Below the pieces are notes generated by a model. The model did not search any database and had not been told where the DNA came from. It saw nothing but the letters and a program-made list of their open reading frames with translations. The position numbers were made by a program, and so were the translations under genes. DNA of 64,000 nt from positions 992,001 to 1,056,000 of the forward strand of contig NC_020829.1 of assembly GCF_000349845.1 (NCBI RefSeq). Direction: 5' to 3'. This stretch comes from Pseudomonas sp. ATCC 13867. Lineage in GTDB: Bacteria > Pseudomonadota > Gammaproteobacteria > Pseudomonadales > Pseudomonadaceae. Shown here one piece after another: positions 29,564 to 39,450 of the stretch (its first letter is position 1; each line of letters opens with the position of its first letter).

Positions 29564-32500
29564 TCATTCCTGCTCCACTCTGCGCCAGCTCTGCCGACCC
29601 TGGCTGGTCGGGTCCGGGTAGATGTTTACGCATTCCTGGCCGGTGCAGTACTGGTACGAACTGTCCGAGTTCTGGGAAATGGTGCCGCCGCCTTCGCCGT
29701 CCTGCCGGATCGCGGAGATGTTGTCGGTGCCGACGTCGTCCGTGGGCTTGTAGTCGAAGGCGTGCTGGGGCGTCCTGCCGCCGGTGAAGGGGTTGATCGC
29801 GTAGGTCCAGTTGCTGGCGCCGTCGCCGCAAGGATCGTCATTGGGCACCAGTGACTGGAAGAAAATGGTCCTTCCCAGTTGCGACATGTTTTCCACCACC
29901 ATTTCACCGTCGCTCTGCTTCAGGTTCAGGTACCAGCCGTTCTGTGCGGACTGGCTGCCGGAAGCCTGCCAGCGCACGTTATTATCGCTGATCACGCGGC
30001 CTTGCCGGCTCGAGCCATCGGCGGAGACGGTGGTCTGCGTCTCGATGCTCTGCTCCTGCAGGCTGCTGCGGGTGATGCTGGGGTTGCCGGCTTCCTCGCC
30101 CAGGGTCTGCTTGTCCCAGATGCCGTAGACGCTCTGGGCCATGCTCTTGTCGCCTTCCTTGTCGTCGGTATCGAAGAACTTGCCGGTGCCGAAGATCACC
30201 AGGTAGCCGACGCCGGTGGGGTGGCGTACCAGGCTGGGAGCAGAGGTGATGGGTTGCCGGCGATCGTTACTCGAAACCGCGCTGAACAGCGGGTTGCCGC
30301 CATACGCCACTTCGAAGGCGTCGATGGCGGTCTCGCCGTCGTCCTCGGAGGTGAACGGGGTGGCGTCGCTGCGGCCGTTGCGCAGCAGATCGAAGCGCCA
30401 GACGTTGCCTTGCAGGTCGCCCGCGTAGGCGTAGTCGGCCACGCCGTCAGCGTTGTAGTCGCCCAGCTTGGGGGTGGAAAGGCCGTTGGCGATGCCGTCG
30501 GTACCCTCGACTTCCAGGCTCTTGAGCAGGGTGCCTTCCATCGCATCGACGATGAACAGGGCGGCCTTGCCGTTGGTGTTGCCGGCGCTTTCGTAGCCGT
30601 TGCCGAAGACGACGGCCCACTCGCCGGTATGCAGCCGGGCGATGGTTGGCTGGGAGAAGCTGTAGCCCATCTTCACCGCCGCATCGCTGGGGAGGCTGCT
30701 GTCGTCGAACTCCCACAGCAGCTCCTCGCTTCCGGGCGTGGTGATGTCCAGGGCGAAGATGGCCTTGCCGCCGCCCTTCAGGGTGCCGACCAGAATGGTG
30801 CGCCATTCGCTGCCGTTGTACACGTCGGCGACGACGGGGCTGCCTTCCACATAGAACTCGTGGGTGTAGTTGGCGCCCGTCAGTTTGTTCAGCTTGCCAA
30901 ACACGGCGCTGGGGATGAAGGCGAACTCTTCGGCACCGGTCAGGGCGTTGAAGCCGTGCAGCATGCCATCGTTGCCACCCACGTAAACGCGGGGCGAACG
31001 GTCGGCGACGCTGCTGGCGAAGGTGGTGTAGTCGGTGTTGCCTTCCAGGTGGTCGCTGAAGTTGACCAGGTAACGGGGGCCGCTCACGACAGCGGGGCTG
31101 GATGAGTAGAAGTCACCCAGCACGCCGCTGCGTTGACGGAATGTGGTGCCTTCGCCAGTGCGGCTGCCCTGCAGGTATTCCAGGCGCTGCTGGCCCAGGG
31201 AGTCGGCGGCATTGGCGTTCTCCGGGTCCCGGCTGAGGAGGTTGGCGAGGCTGCCGTTGGTGTCGGCGGAGCCTGCGTTGTCCCAGGCGAAGTCGACCAG
31301 CCCGCTGTTGCTGTTGCCGGCGATCTTGATGGATCGGTTCTGCCAGCCGGGGACCTGGGCCTTGGCGCTCCAGATCTGCATGGTCTCGAAGGCGTTGGTC
31401 TGGGCGTTCCAGGCTTTCTCGAAGCGCTTCACGTCACCGGACCAGTTGTCGTCGCTGGCGTAGGAGGTCTGGTAGGAGACGGTCTTGACCGTGCCGTTGT
31501 CATTTTCGTCCGTGCTGATCTGGCCGGAGTTGATGGCCGGTCGGGCGGCGGTGGACTTGCGGTCGGCGATGCGCGAGAGGATGTCATCGAAGGCCTGGAT
31601 CATGCTTTCCGGGCTATCGACGCTGAAGAACTCGCCACGGGAGTTGATCGCCGCGTGCCACAGGTCATACACGTTGTTATCGCTGCCGGAGGTGGCGGGC
31701 GGCCAGCTCACGTTGCCCGCGACCAGGGCCGTGTAGCCGTCGCCCTTGTGGGTTGCGCCCTCCCAGGGGATGTCCGTGCGGTTCAAGGCTTCGGTCAGGC
31801 CCAGCCCCATCGTGAAGTTGGTCATGTGCTGCCAGGTCGCCGGATCGTTGCGCGGGTCCCAGTAGTCGGTCGTAGTGTCGTTGCTCTTGAAGGGAGTATA
31901 GGCCGGCACATTGTTGGCCAGGTCCGGATTCAAGTCCGTGGCCCAGTAATGCATGGCCAAGTCGGCCAGGGTACTGCTCTGTTTATCGTAATAGGGATGC
32001 TGCTGGCTATAGGCGCGGTTGTCCGGCAGGGTGAAGTTGGTTGCATCGTGGCGGAAGGTACCCGGGTTGGAGACCGTTTCGTTCCACAAGCCGTCAGTCA
32101 TCATGATGTGATAGCTGGCGCGGCAGGCGTAGGTGTTCTGGGTGCTGTTGCCAGTACCGCCGGGGTTCTTTTGCCAGGGAGTTGCGGTTCTGAGGAACTC
32201 GCCGGCACGTTTCAGGGCTGCCGGCAGATAGGTGCTCTGGTTGAAGTTGATATTTTGCAGCCAGGCATACAGTTGCCCCTTATGTTCGGGAGTGTAGGCC
32301 TTGAATGCGTTGTTCCGGCAGTTGCTGTCAGTGCCGTCGAAGGTGGTGCAGCGTCCCAATCCCTGCCAGCTCAGGCGTACGGAAGGGGACAAGTCGTAGA
32401 AGGCCAGGGCTGCGGCGGAAATGGTGGCCAGGGCGCGGTTCCGGTAGAAGGAATACCAGTTGGCGAAGTTCTGTTGCTCACTGGCGCTGACGAACTTCAG

Positions 32501-33262
32501 GGTGTAGCAATCGTCATTGGTGGTGGTGCAGTTGTTGGCCTTGGTGGCGTCGTAGAGGTAGTAGTACGCAGGTACGCCGTCCTGGGTCAGGTTAGCCGTG
32601 TAGGTGTTGGTTGTCGTGCGGTCGCAACTGGCGGTCTTGTTGCTGAACGCGCCGGAATAGCTGGCAGTGGCTGTACAACTGTTGCGTCCTGTCCGGTTGA
32701 TGGTGAAAACGATCCCGGCCGGCGTGGTGACGGTTGAGCTGCCGTTGCTGGAGCGGACCGCTGAAGCGCTGAAGTCGGCCGAGGGGTTCTCCGCCAGTCG
32801 GTTGGAGGTACTGCTGTAGCCGTAATTCGAGGCCTGTCCTTCCTCCAGCACGTAGGTCCAGGTGACCTTGTAGTCGTTGGACAGATTGATAGTGCCCCGA
32901 GTGCTGTTGTAACCGTTGATCCGGGCGGAGGTGAAGCTGGTCGATAGTTGGTTTTCGTTGCCCAAGGTATCGAACACGATCGGTGCGCGATAGCTGACGG
33001 CTGGGTTGTAGTAAAGCGGGTTGAAGACACTGGACTTTGCACGCCGTGTTGCCCCGGTGCTGCTTTTGTTATCCGGCGCGAAGGCCCAGCGCATGCTGCC
33101 CGAGTCGTCGAGCGTCAGCAGCATGTTCGGCGGGACGCCCACGGTCAGGCTCAAAGGGCTCTGGGAAACACTCGCGTAGGCGTCGGCCGCACTGAGCAGG
33201 GTTACGCCAAAGGCTGCGCACGAGAGCGTCTTGATGCAGGTGTGAAGACGGGAGCGGTGCAT
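29564..33262 (-). CDS. pilY1: Type IV pilus tip adhesin/mechanosensor PilY1
   Basis: 1232 residues with a signal peptide (about 1-30). An N-terminal von Willebrand A-like domain begins with the MIDAS motif DDSGSM at 52-57. The C-terminal half is the PilY1 beta-propeller, with the calcium loop D-Y-N-A-D-G-V-A-D at 935-943, matching the loop needed for pilus extension and retraction control in P. aeruginosa. Many Cys, Ser, Thr and Asn residues in the first half suggest a surface adhesin. It is slightly longer than P. aeruginosa PilY1 (about 1160). The protein sits at the pilus tip with the minor pilins. Confidence 0.95.
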   Translation of the reverse strand: MHRSRLHTCIKTLSCAAFGVTLLSAADAYASVSQSPLSLTVGVPPNMLLTLDDSGSMRWAFAPDNKSSTGATRRAKSSVFNPLYYNPAVSYRAPIVFDTLGNENQLSTSFTSARINGYNSTRGTINLSNDYKVTWTYVLEEGQASNYGYSSTSNRLAENPSADFSASAVRSSNGSSTVTTPAGIVFTINRTGRNSCTATASYSGAFSNKTASCDRTTTNTYTANLTQDGVPAYYYLYDATKANNCTTTNDDCYTLKFVSASEQQNFANWYSFYRNRALATISAAALAFYDLSPSVRLSWQGLGRCTTFDGTDSNCRNNAFKAYTPEHKGQLYAWLQNINFNQSTYLPAALKRAGEFLRTATPWQKNPGGTGNSTQNTYACRASYHIMMTDGLWNETVSNPGTFRHDATNFTLPDNRAYSQQHPYYDKQSSTLADLAMHYWATDLNPDLANNVPAYTPFKSNDTTTDYWDPRNDPATWQHMTNFTMGLGLTEALNRTDIPWEGATHKGDGYTALVAGNVSWPPATSGSDNNVYDLWHAAINSRGEFFSVDSPESMIQAFDDILSRIADRKSTAARPAINSGQISTDENDNGTVKTVSYQTSYASDDNWSGDVKRFEKAWNAQTNAFETMQIWSAKAQVPGWQNRSIKIAGNSNSGLVDFAWDNAGSADTNGSLANLLSRDPENANAADSLGQQRLEYLQGSRTGEGTTFRQRSGVLGDFYSSSPAVVSGPRYLVNFSDHLEGNTDYTTFASSVADRSPRVYVGGNDGMLHGFNALTGAEEFAFIPSAVFGKLNKLTGANYTHEFYVEGSPVVADVYNGSEWRTILVGTLKGGGKAIFALDITTPGSEELLWEFDDSSLPSDAAVKMGYSFSQPTIARLHTGEWAVVFGNGYESAGNTNGKAALFIVDAMEGTLLKSLEVEGTDGIANGLSTPKLGDYNADGVADYAYAGDLQGNVWRFDLLRNGRSDATPFTSEDDGETAIDAFEVAYGGNPLFSAVSSNDRRQPITSAPSLVRHPTGVGYLVIFGTGKFFDTDDKEGDKSMAQSVYGIWDKQTLGEEAGNPSITRSSLQEQSIETQTTVSADGSSRQGRVISDNNVRWQASGSQSAQNGWYLNLKQSDGEMVVENMSQLGRTIFFQSLVPNDDPCGDGASNWTYAINPFTGGRTPQHAFDYKPTDDVGTDNISAIRQDGEGGGTISQNSDSSYQYCTGQECVNIYPDPTSQGRQSWRRVEQE

Positions 33263-33273
33263 GATGTCGGCTC

Positions 33274-33900
33274 TTAGTTGTTCAGGCCAAGGTAGATGTT
33301 GGCGTGTGTCGACTGGAGGTAGAGGGCGTCGCCGGCCTTGCCATTGTTGAGATAGAAGTACGTGCCCTGGCCTTCGGCGGCCATGCCGTATTCCGCGTTG
33401 ATCGCCGCGTTGCCGGTTTCGACCGCCAGGGTGCTGTTCCAGGACGCCGGATAGTCGGCGTTGGATTCTGTCGTGTTCGCGGGGTCCGTACCGCGGTAGG
33501 GCATCCAGAGCAGACCGTCCTGCGATTCGGCCTTGAGGAAGTCCTCGTCGGCATCTGCGGGCGAGTCGACGAAGGCGAGCAGGTGGTCGTCGTCGATTGC
33601 CAGGAGGCAGGGCTTGTTCAGACCGTTGGTTTTCAGGGTGTTCGCCGTGCTGCAGTTGTCGGCGTTGGCTTCCAGCTTGTCGGCCAGGTAGCCCGGACCG
33701 TAGAAACGGAACTCGGCCTCGCGCAGGCCCGCATCGGCGACATTCTGAAGTTTCGTGTCGTGGGCGCGGTTGGCGGTGATGCGCGTTTCAAGGGTTACGC
33801 CGCGCATGCTGCCGACGGCCAGCAGTGTGAGCAGCAGCAGCATGACGAGGGCGACGAGCAGTACCGCGCCGCCCTGGGTTTTGCGGGAATGGGCTGTCAT
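33274..33900 (-). CDS. pilX: Type IV pilus minor pilin PilX
   Basis: 208 residues from ATG 33900. N-terminal MTAHSRKTQGG followed by the hydrophobic helix AVLLVALVMLLLLTLLAVG. Unlike most pilins, no Glu is visible at mature position 5, as in GspK-like pilins that cap the filament. The globular domain is acidic and has two Cys in CSTANTLKTNGLNKPC. It overlaps pilW by 4 bases and ends 12 bases before pilY1. Confidence 0.92.
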   Translation of the reverse strand: MTAHSRKTQGGAVLLVALVMLLLLTLLAVGSMRGVTLETRITANRAHDTKLQNVADAGLREAEFRFYGPGYLADKLEANADNCSTANTLKTNGLNKPCLLAIDDDHLLAFVDSPADADEDFLKAESQDGLLWMPYRGTDPANTTESNADYPASWNSTLAVETGNAAINAEYGMAAEGQGTYFYLNNGKAGDALYLQSTHANIYLGLNN

Positions 33901-34742
33901 GGCATGAAGTTCCTGACGGTCTGGGTACTGCTGGCGACCTGATAGATGCTCTTCTTGTCCGCTTTCTGCAGACGGGTCCGGGTGGCGGTCGAGGCGACGG
34001 CCAGCCAGTCGCTGAGCACTTTCGAGTCGTCGCTGTCGCGCTGGCCTTCGCGGCTGGCGAGCAGCAAGGCGTAGCGCACGCTGCGAATGGCACCGTCGTC
34101 CGGCGTCCAATCCGCTTGCGGGATGTACGACGACACTTCCTTTTCCAGCACGTCCGCGCTGCCGATTCCGAAGTCCAGGCGCAGATCGGCAATGCCGGCG
34201 AGCAGTTCGCTGTACTGCGGGGAGGCAGCGTTCAGGCTCTTGCACAGCAGGCGCCCTTGCTGCAGGGCGGCGCCCGGCTCGTACTTGAAGGCCAATACGG
34301 TCAGGTCGTCCTCGACGGCGGGGGTCGAAGGAAAGGCTTCGTCGTACTCGACGGAACTGGCCTCACCCTGGCAATCCAGCTCCCCGCTGACTTGCGGCTG
34401 GTAGCGGATGCAGAACCCGGCGCCCTGGTCGGTGGCGAGTCCGGTGATGGCGTGGCCTGCGTCGAAGGCCTGGCACCCGTCCGCGGCGGCACGGCTGGGG
34501 AAGACGATTTCCAGCAATGACGACGGGTTGCGGCGGTAGCCTGCCTTGCCCAGGTAATGGTTGAGGGTCAGCGTGGCGAATCGGCCATTTTCCAGGTTGT
34601 TGGCCTGATTCTGCTGGAAGACGTAACTGCGCTTGTTGTCGATGTAGACCTGGGTGATGCCAAGGATCAGGAAGCTGCTGATTGCCAGCGCGATCAGCAG
34701 TTCGACCATCGACAGGCCGAGCTGGCGCTTCATCGTGTTCAT
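33897..34742 (-). CDS. pilW: Type IV pilus minor pilin PilW
   Basis: 281 residues. Leader MNTMKRQLG, cleaved before LSMVELLIAL, with the Glu5 equivalent present. The large globular domain contains two Cys-rich loops (DGCQAF and LDCQGE). PilW resembles GspJ of type II secretion and belongs to the PilVWX-PilY1 priming complex. ATG 34742 overlaps pilV by 4 bases; an alternative start three codons later (MKRQLG) is possible. It overlaps pilX by 4 bases at its end. Confidence 0.93.
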   Translation of the reverse strand: MNTMKRQLGLSMVELLIALAISSFLILGITQVYIDNKRSYVFQQNQANNLENGRFATLTLNHYLGKAGYRRNPSSLLEIVFPSRAAADGCQAFDAGHAITGLATDQGAGFCIRYQPQVSGELDCQGEASSVEYDEAFPSTPAVEDDLTVLAFKYEPGAALQQGRLLCKSLNAASPQYSELLAGIADLRLDFGIGSADVLEKEVSSYIPQADWTPDDGAIRSVRYALLLASREGQRDSDDSKVLSDWLAVASTATRTRLQKADKKSIYQVASSTQTVRNFMP

Positions 34743-35299
34743 GGCTCTACTCGCACGGTGTAGGTGCAGACGGTGGCGTCGGTGTCGGCGTCGTCCAGGC
34801 AGGCGCCTTCGCGAACCTGCCAGGCCAGATGAATCTCGATCATCGAGCCGGCGTCCTCATCGCACTCGCCAGGGGCGGGGCTGCGGCAGATGTACATGTC
34901 GCTGGTGAACAGGTCCTCGCCGCCGGGAAGCACGCTCTCGACCTTGTCGGCCCAGCAATCGCGCTGCTCCTGTGCCGTTCTCGCGATACGGGTCGAGCTG
35001 GCGACGCAGTCCTGACGGTCGGAGAAGTCCTGCCCGGCCCCTTTGTAGAACAGCGAACTCGCCTTCATCCCGCTGTTCATGGGGTTTTTGGGGGGCGTGT
35101 CGCTGAACAGCTCCTGCGGATTGGCCCTGACGATCTCGATCAGGTCATTCGCCAGTTCGACGGCTGTGTTGCGTTGCACGGAGTCCTGGGTGTACTGGAT
35201 GCTGCGCCCCTGCAGCGCCAGCATGCCGAGCACGCCGACGGTGGTCAGGAGGAGTGCCACAAGCACCTCGATCAGGCTGAAGCCTTTGTCGGTCGTCAT
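34739..35299 (-). CDS. pilV: Type IV pilus minor pilin PilV
   Basis: 186 residues from ATG 35299: MTTDKG leader, then FSLIEVLVALLLTTVGVLGML with Glu at mature position 5. The head domain has several Cys (DCVAS, RDCWAD, YICRS, GECDED, GACLDD) that may form disulphides. It resembles GspI. It is separated from fimU by 8 bases and overlaps pilW by 4 bases, so the cluster is translated as one operon. An ATG seven codons upstream is less likely because it would lengthen the leader. Confidence 0.92.
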   Translation of the reverse strand: MTTDKGFSLIEVLVALLLTTVGVLGMLALQGRSIQYTQDSVQRNTAVELANDLIEIVRANPQELFSDTPPKNPMNSGMKASSLFYKGAGQDFSDRQDCVASSTRIARTAQEQRDCWADKVESVLPGGEDLFTSDMYICRSPAPGECDEDAGSMIEIHLAWQVREGACLDDADTDATVCTYTVRVEP

Positions 35300-35307
35300 G
35301 GCGTTTC

Positions 35308-35796
35308 TCACAGGGTGCAACTGTCCAGGGCAGTGTCGTCGGCATCCTTCGTCCCCTGGCGGAACAGCTTGACGGCGCCGCTTGCCTGGACCTCCAGGTA
35401 AAGCCCCGTGGCGGTGTCGTCGTTGTGGCAGACAGTGAAGGCGGTCGCCGTTGCCGTACCGTTGCTCCTGAACTTGATTTCATCGGCGCTGGCGCGGATC
35501 TGCGCGAGTTCAGGGTCGTGCTTGAGCTGACGGAGTGCATCGTCGGCATCGCCGCGCTTGACGTTCCAGAGGTCATCGCCGTCGGCGGCCACGATGAGCG
35601 TGGCCTTCTGGCTCACGGCTTCGCCACGGGCGTAGAGCAGGAAGGATTTCAGTTCATCCGCCTGGGTTTGCAGGCGATTGCGTTCGATGGTCGCGGTGAA
35701 GCTCGGGACGGCCAGCGTGGCGAAAATCGCCAGCAGGGTCACCACGATCATCAATTCGATCAGCGTAAATCCAGCTGATTCCTTGGGGCGCGACAT
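35308..35796 (-). CDS. fimU: Type IV pilus minor pilin FimU
   Basis: 162 residues. Leader MSRPKESAG, then FTLIELMIVVTLLAIFATLAVPSF with Glu5. The head is a small GspH-like domain ending in CHND and SCTL cysteines. FimU links the PilVWX-PilY1 tip complex to the PilE/PilA filament. It is the first gene of the fimU-pilV-pilW-pilX-pilY1-pilE cluster. A candidate AlgR box lies about 75 bases upstream. Confidence 0.92.
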   Translation of the reverse strand: MSRPKESAGFTLIELMIVVTLLAIFATLAVPSFTATIERNRLQTQADELKSFLLYARGEAVSQKATLIVAADGDDLWNVKRGDADDALRQLKHDPELAQIRASADEIKFRSNGTATATAFTVCHNDDTATGLYLEVQASGAVKLFRQGTKDADDTALDSCTL

Positions 35797-35869
35797 AGCG
35801 CATTCCTCGCGTTTTAAGTCGCGGCCATGCTGCCGTCTGTCGTCTGAAAAGTCCTATATAGACAGATGA

Positions 35870-35878
35870 CCGTTCGCT
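35870..35878 (+). promoter_or_regulatory. Candidate AlgR-binding site upstream of fimU
   Basis: CCGTTCGCT matches the first seven bases of the AlgR consensus CCGTTCGTC. AlgR activates the fimU operon in P. aeruginosa, and the position (74-82 bases before the fimU start) is plausible. Orientation is opposite to the gene. Confidence 0.55.
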
Positions 35879-35946
35879 ATAGCGCGATGTTCGGTCATGC
35901 GATCTGCATATATGTGAAGCCGATCGCGCCGCGAGTGTGATGCGGG

Positions 35947-36459
35947 TCATCGAGGGCAGAGCGAGTTTGCATCGCCGGCCTCCCGGCGAATTCTTCCGGC
36001 TCTGTTGATCACGATCCGAGCGGCTGATGGCGTATTGGCGCAGAGCACGAAATGCCCGGAATGGAAGGCGCCGCTGGGCTGGATGCTGTAGCCACCCGGT
36101 GTGTAGTGGAGGTAGCGCAGGGAGGTGGCATCCGGGACGACGGTGATGTGCGCGAGGGCTGCGTGGGTGGACAGCAGGGGCTCGGAGGGTTCGCGAACGC
36201 CGTTGTTGTTGCTGTCGACGAACAGTGTCCAGCCCTGGGCCCAGTTGCCTTCGAGCGCGGCGATGCTGACGGGCTGTCCGCTCAGCGCGGCTGTCGCGCG
36301 CGCTTGATTCAGGGCGCTCTGCAACTCCTGAGTCGCGACCTGCAGCCGGTGCTCTTCGATGAGCTGGCCGAAGCCTGGTGCGGCGATGGAGAGGGCGATG
36401 GCCAGGATGGCCAGGGCCACCAGCAGTTCGATGAGGCTGAAACCCGTGCGTTTGAGCAT
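35947..36459 (-). CDS. fimT: Type IV pilus-associated pilin-like protein FimT
   Basis: 170 residues from ATG 36459. Leader MLKRTG, then FSLIELLVALAILAIALSIAAPGF with the Glu5 equivalent; GspH-like head with EGNWAQGWTLFVDSNNNG and a final LCPR. In related bacteria FimT contributes to DNA binding during natural transformation and is largely dispensable for twitching. It is encoded just upstream of the fimU cluster on the same strand, separated by a 150-base regulatory gap. A longer frame (19 codons) upstream is unlikely because pilin leaders are short. Confidence 0.9.
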   Translation of the reverse strand: MLKRTGFSLIELLVALAILAIALSIAAPGFGQLIEEHRLQVATQELQSALNQARATAALSGQPVSIAALEGNWAQGWTLFVDSNNNGVREPSEPLLSTHAALAHITVVPDATSLRYLHYTPGGYSIQPSGAFHSGHFVLCANTPSAARIVINRAGRIRREAGDANSLCPR

Positions 36460-36657
36460 GATCCGTCCCTGGGTGGTGATGTCGCCAGGGAGTATTGATG
36501 GTGAGCCTGGGAGCACCTGCCGTCAGCTCCGATGCTTGGGTAGGACGCTTCCGCGCTGCGTGTAGTTGTCGTCCGTCACCCTGTTCATCCTGGCGCCCGG
36601 TATAGTGGGCGACTGGCGATTTCCCTTTGGTTTTCCATTAGAGATGTGGGGCGTTGT

Positions 36658-37767
36658 ATGCCGGATGTGATCGTGGTGGGCGGCGGGGTCGTGGGGCTGT
36701 TGTCGGCCTGGACCCTGGGACAGGCCGGGGCCGAGGTGCTCCTGCTGGAGCGGGGCGAGACCGGGCGCGAGGCTTCCTGGGCGGGGGGCGGGATCGTCTC
36801 GCCGCTCTATCCCTGGCGTTACAGCCGGGCCGTGGCCAACCTGGCGCACTGGTCGCAGGACTTTTATCCCGACCTGGGCCAGCGGCTGCTGGCGGACACC
36901 GGCGTCGATCCGGAAGTGCACGTGACCGGTCTGTACTGGCTGGATCTGGACGACCAGGACGATGCCCTGGCCTGGGCCCGCGCCCACGGCCGCCCGCTGT
37001 CGGAGGTGGCGATTTCCGCCGTGCATGACGCCGTGCCCGTGCTGGGGCAGGGCTTCAACCGAGCGGTGTACATGGCGGGCGTCGCCAACGTGCGCAACCC
37101 GCGTCTGGCCAAGTCACTGCGGGAGGCGCTGGTGCGCCTGCCGAACGTTTCGGTACGCGAGCAGGTCGAGGTGAGCGGCTTCCTGCGGGACGGCGATGAA
37201 ATACGGGGCGTGCGCACCGCGCAGGGCGATTTCACGGCGGACTCGGTCGTGCTGGCGGCCGGTGCCTGGAGCGGCCAGTTGCTGGCGACGCTGGGGCTGG
37301 AGCTGCCGGTGGAGCCGGTGAAGGGGCAGATGATCCTCTATCGCTGCGCCCCGGACTTCCTTTCCAGCATGGTGCTGGCGAAAGGGCGCTACGCGATTCC
37401 GCGGCGCGACGGGCACATCCTGGTGGGCAGCACCCTGGAGCATGCCGGCTTCGACAAGACCCCATCGGACGAGGCGCTGGCCAGCCTGCGCGCGTCGGCA
37501 GAGGAACTGATTCCGGCGCTGGCGGGAATGGAGCCGATCAAGCACTGGGCGGGCCTGCGTCCGGGATCGCCGCAGGGCATTCCGTTCATTGGCGAGGTGC
37601 CGGGGCATCGCGGCCTGTGGTTGAACACCGGGCATTACCGCAACGGCCTGGTGCTGGCGCCGGCGTCCTGCCAGTTGCTGGCGGACCTGATGCAGCGGCG
37701 TCAGCCGATCATCGAGGCGACGCCTTATGCGGCGGAAGGGCGTCTGGTTGCTACACCGCTGGATTGA
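36658..37767 (+). CDS. thiO: FAD-dependent glycine oxidase/DadA-like amine oxidase
   Basis: 369 residues. N-terminal dinucleotide fold VIVVGGGVVGLLSAWTL at about 4-20 binds FAD. Further DAO-family segments are ASWAGGGIVSPLYPW, VVLAAGAWSGQLL, HILVGSTLEHAGFDK and the C-terminal WAGLRPGSPQGIPFIGEV. This pattern is closest to ThiO-type glycine oxidase, which supplies dehydroglycine for the thiazole of thiamine in aerobes; D-amino acid dehydrogenase or sarcosine oxidase are alternatives. It is divergent from fimT and monocistronic. Substrate is inferred. Confidence 0.8.
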   Translation: MPDVIVVGGGVVGLLSAWTLGQAGAEVLLLERGETGREASWAGGGIVSPLYPWRYSRAVANLAHWSQDFYPDLGQRLLADTGVDPEVHVTGLYWLDLDDQDDALAWARAHGRPLSEVAISAVHDAVPVLGQGFNRAVYMAGVANVRNPRLAKSLREALVRLPNVSVREQVEVSGFLRDGDEIRGVRTAQGDFTADSVVLAAGAWSGQLLATLGLELPVEPVKGQMILYRCAPDFLSSMVLAKGRYAIPRRDGHILVGSTLEHAGFDKTPSDEALASLRASAEELIPALAGMEPIKHWAGLRPGSPQGIPFIGEVPGHRGLWLNTGHYRNGLVLAPASCQLLADLMQRRQPIIEATPYAAEGRLVATPLD

Positions 37768-38094
37768 GCGTTTCCAGCGGGGCATCGCCGCTTGGCTTGC
37801 CGGAGCGGCTGTCTTCGGTTGCTCCGCAGGATGGCGTGGAGCGAAGCGATACCCGTCACGGCAGATTTATTTTGTACGAAGAGCCCGCCCTGCAAAGGGC
37901 GGGAGCATCGCGGACGGAGCTCGCTACGGGTAACGAGGCATGTTGTCGCGCTCGTAGCAGCGGACTCCGTCCGCGATCTGGCGTCGAGCCGGATGTTGCC
38001 CGGTGCCGTGCGGTTCGCGAGCAAGCGCGCTCCTACGAAGAGCCATCTACACACGACTGTAGCGAGCTTGCTCGCGAACCAGGAGTCGCTGTTC
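37768..38094. repeat. Repeat-filled gap between thiO and pilR
   Basis: 327 bases without a gene, between convergent genes. It holds the hairpin CCCGCCCT-GCAA-AGGGCGGG (37884-37903). A long imperfect inverted repeat has outer arms ATCGCGGACGGA (37907-37918) and TCCGTCCGCGAT (37966-37977). Two REP-like units follow: GCGAGCAAGCGCGCTCCTAC ending at 38036, and GTAGCGAGCTTGCTCGCGAA near 38059-38078. Confidence 0.8.
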
Positions 38095-39435
38095 TCAGTC
38101 GATCCCCAGCTTCTTCAGCCGGTAGCGCATCGAGCGGAAGGTGAGCCCCAGGCGCTGCGCAGCCGCGGTGCGGTTCCAGCGGGTTTCCTCCAGGGCTTGC
38201 ATGATCAGCTTGCGCTCGATGTCTTCGAGGTAGTCCTCGAGGTTGTCGATCTGCGCGAGGCTCGCCGGGCCGCCGTTGTCGCCGCTGCTGGTGGTCTCGG
38301 CCAGGCGCAGGTCATGGGACTGGATCACGTCGTTCTCGCACAGCGTGTAGGCGCGCTCGAGCATGTTCTCCAGTTCGCGCACGTTGCCGGGGAAACGGTA
38401 GCTCTTGAGCTTCTCCACGGCATCGGAACTGACCGTCGCCACGGGCAGTCCGACATCGCCGGCCAGGCGCTTGAGCACGCGGTCGGTGAGCAGCGGAATG
38501 TCTTCGCGGCGCTCGCGCAGTGGCGGTACGCGCAGCTCGATGACATTCAGGCGGTAGTAGAGGTCCTGGCGGAAGCGGCCGGCGGAGACTTCCGTGGCGA
38601 GATCCTTGTGGGTCGCGCAGAGGATGCGTACGTCCACCGCGTTTTCCTGCTGGCCGCCGACGGCGCGCACGGCTTTTTCCTGGATCGCGCGCAGCAGCTT
38701 GACCTGCATGGGCAGCGGCAGGTCGGCGACCTCGTCGAGGAAGAGGGTGCCGCCGTTGGCGGCCTGGAACAGTCCCAGCTTGTCCTCTACCGCGCCGGTG
38801 AAGCTGCCTTTCCTGTGGCCGAAGAACTCGCTTTCCATCAGCTCTGACGGAATCGCCCCGCAGTTCACCGGGACGAAGGCGATATTCGCGCGCGGACCCT
38901 GTTCATGGATCAGTCGGGCGACCAGTTCCTTGCCGCTGCCCGATTCGCCGCTGATGTAGACCGGTGCCTGGCTGCGCGCCAGCTTGGCGATCTGGTTGCG
39001 CATCTGGCGCATCGGCGGCGAGTCGCCGAGCAGGCGGTTGTCCACCGGGGCTTCCTCGGCATCGGGGAAGCGCAGGCGCAGCGCCGTGCCGACCAGTTCG
39101 CGCAGGCGCGCGAGGTCGACGGGCTTGGTGAGAAAGTCGAAGGCGCCGGCTTTTAGCGCCTGGACCGCGGTGTCCAGGCTGCCGAACGCGGTGATCATCG
39201 CCACCGGTGTCTGCGGATGGCGCTGCTGGATGTACTGCACCAGATCCAGGCCGGTACCGTCGGGCAGGCGCATGTCGGTGAGGCAGAAGTCGAACGGCTC
39301 GCGGGCCAGGAGCTCACGCGCTTCCTTGACGTTGCGGGCGCTGCGGGTATCGAGCTTCATGCGACCGAGGGTGATCTCCAGCAGCTCGCGGATATCGGGT
39401 TCGTCATCGACGATCAGGGCTTTTTGACGACTCAT
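38095..39435 (-). CDS. pilR: Type IV pilus response regulator PilR (NtrC family)
   Basis: Activates sigma-54-dependent transcription of pilA when phosphorylated by PilS. 446 residues: receiver domain 1-120 with phosphorylation site Asp54 and the acidic pocket at Asp10/Asp11; AAA+ sigma-54 interaction domain about 135-375 with Walker A GESGSGKE and the GSFTGA loop that contacts sigma-54; and a C-terminal Fis-type helix-turn-helix (NRTAAAQRLGLTFRSMRYRL). It lies 15 bases after pilS, in one operon. Confidence 0.95.
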   Translation of the reverse strand: MSRQKALIVDDEPDIRELLEITLGRMKLDTRSARNVKEARELLAREPFDFCLTDMRLPDGTGLDLVQYIQQRHPQTPVAMITAFGSLDTAVQALKAGAFDFLTKPVDLARLRELVGTALRLRFPDAEEAPVDNRLLGDSPPMRQMRNQIAKLARSQAPVYISGESGSGKELVARLIHEQGPRANIAFVPVNCGAIPSELMESEFFGHRKGSFTGAVEDKLGLFQAANGGTLFLDEVADLPLPMQVKLLRAIQEKAVRAVGGQQENAVDVRILCATHKDLATEVSAGRFRQDLYYRLNVIELRVPPLRERREDIPLLTDRVLKRLAGDVGLPVATVSSDAVEKLKSYRFPGNVRELENMLERAYTLCENDVIQSHDLRLAETTSSGDNGGPASLAQIDNLEDYLEDIERKLIMQALEETRWNRTAAAQRLGLTFRSMRYRLKKLGID

Positions 39436-39450
39436 GCTCTTTGCGTGTTC

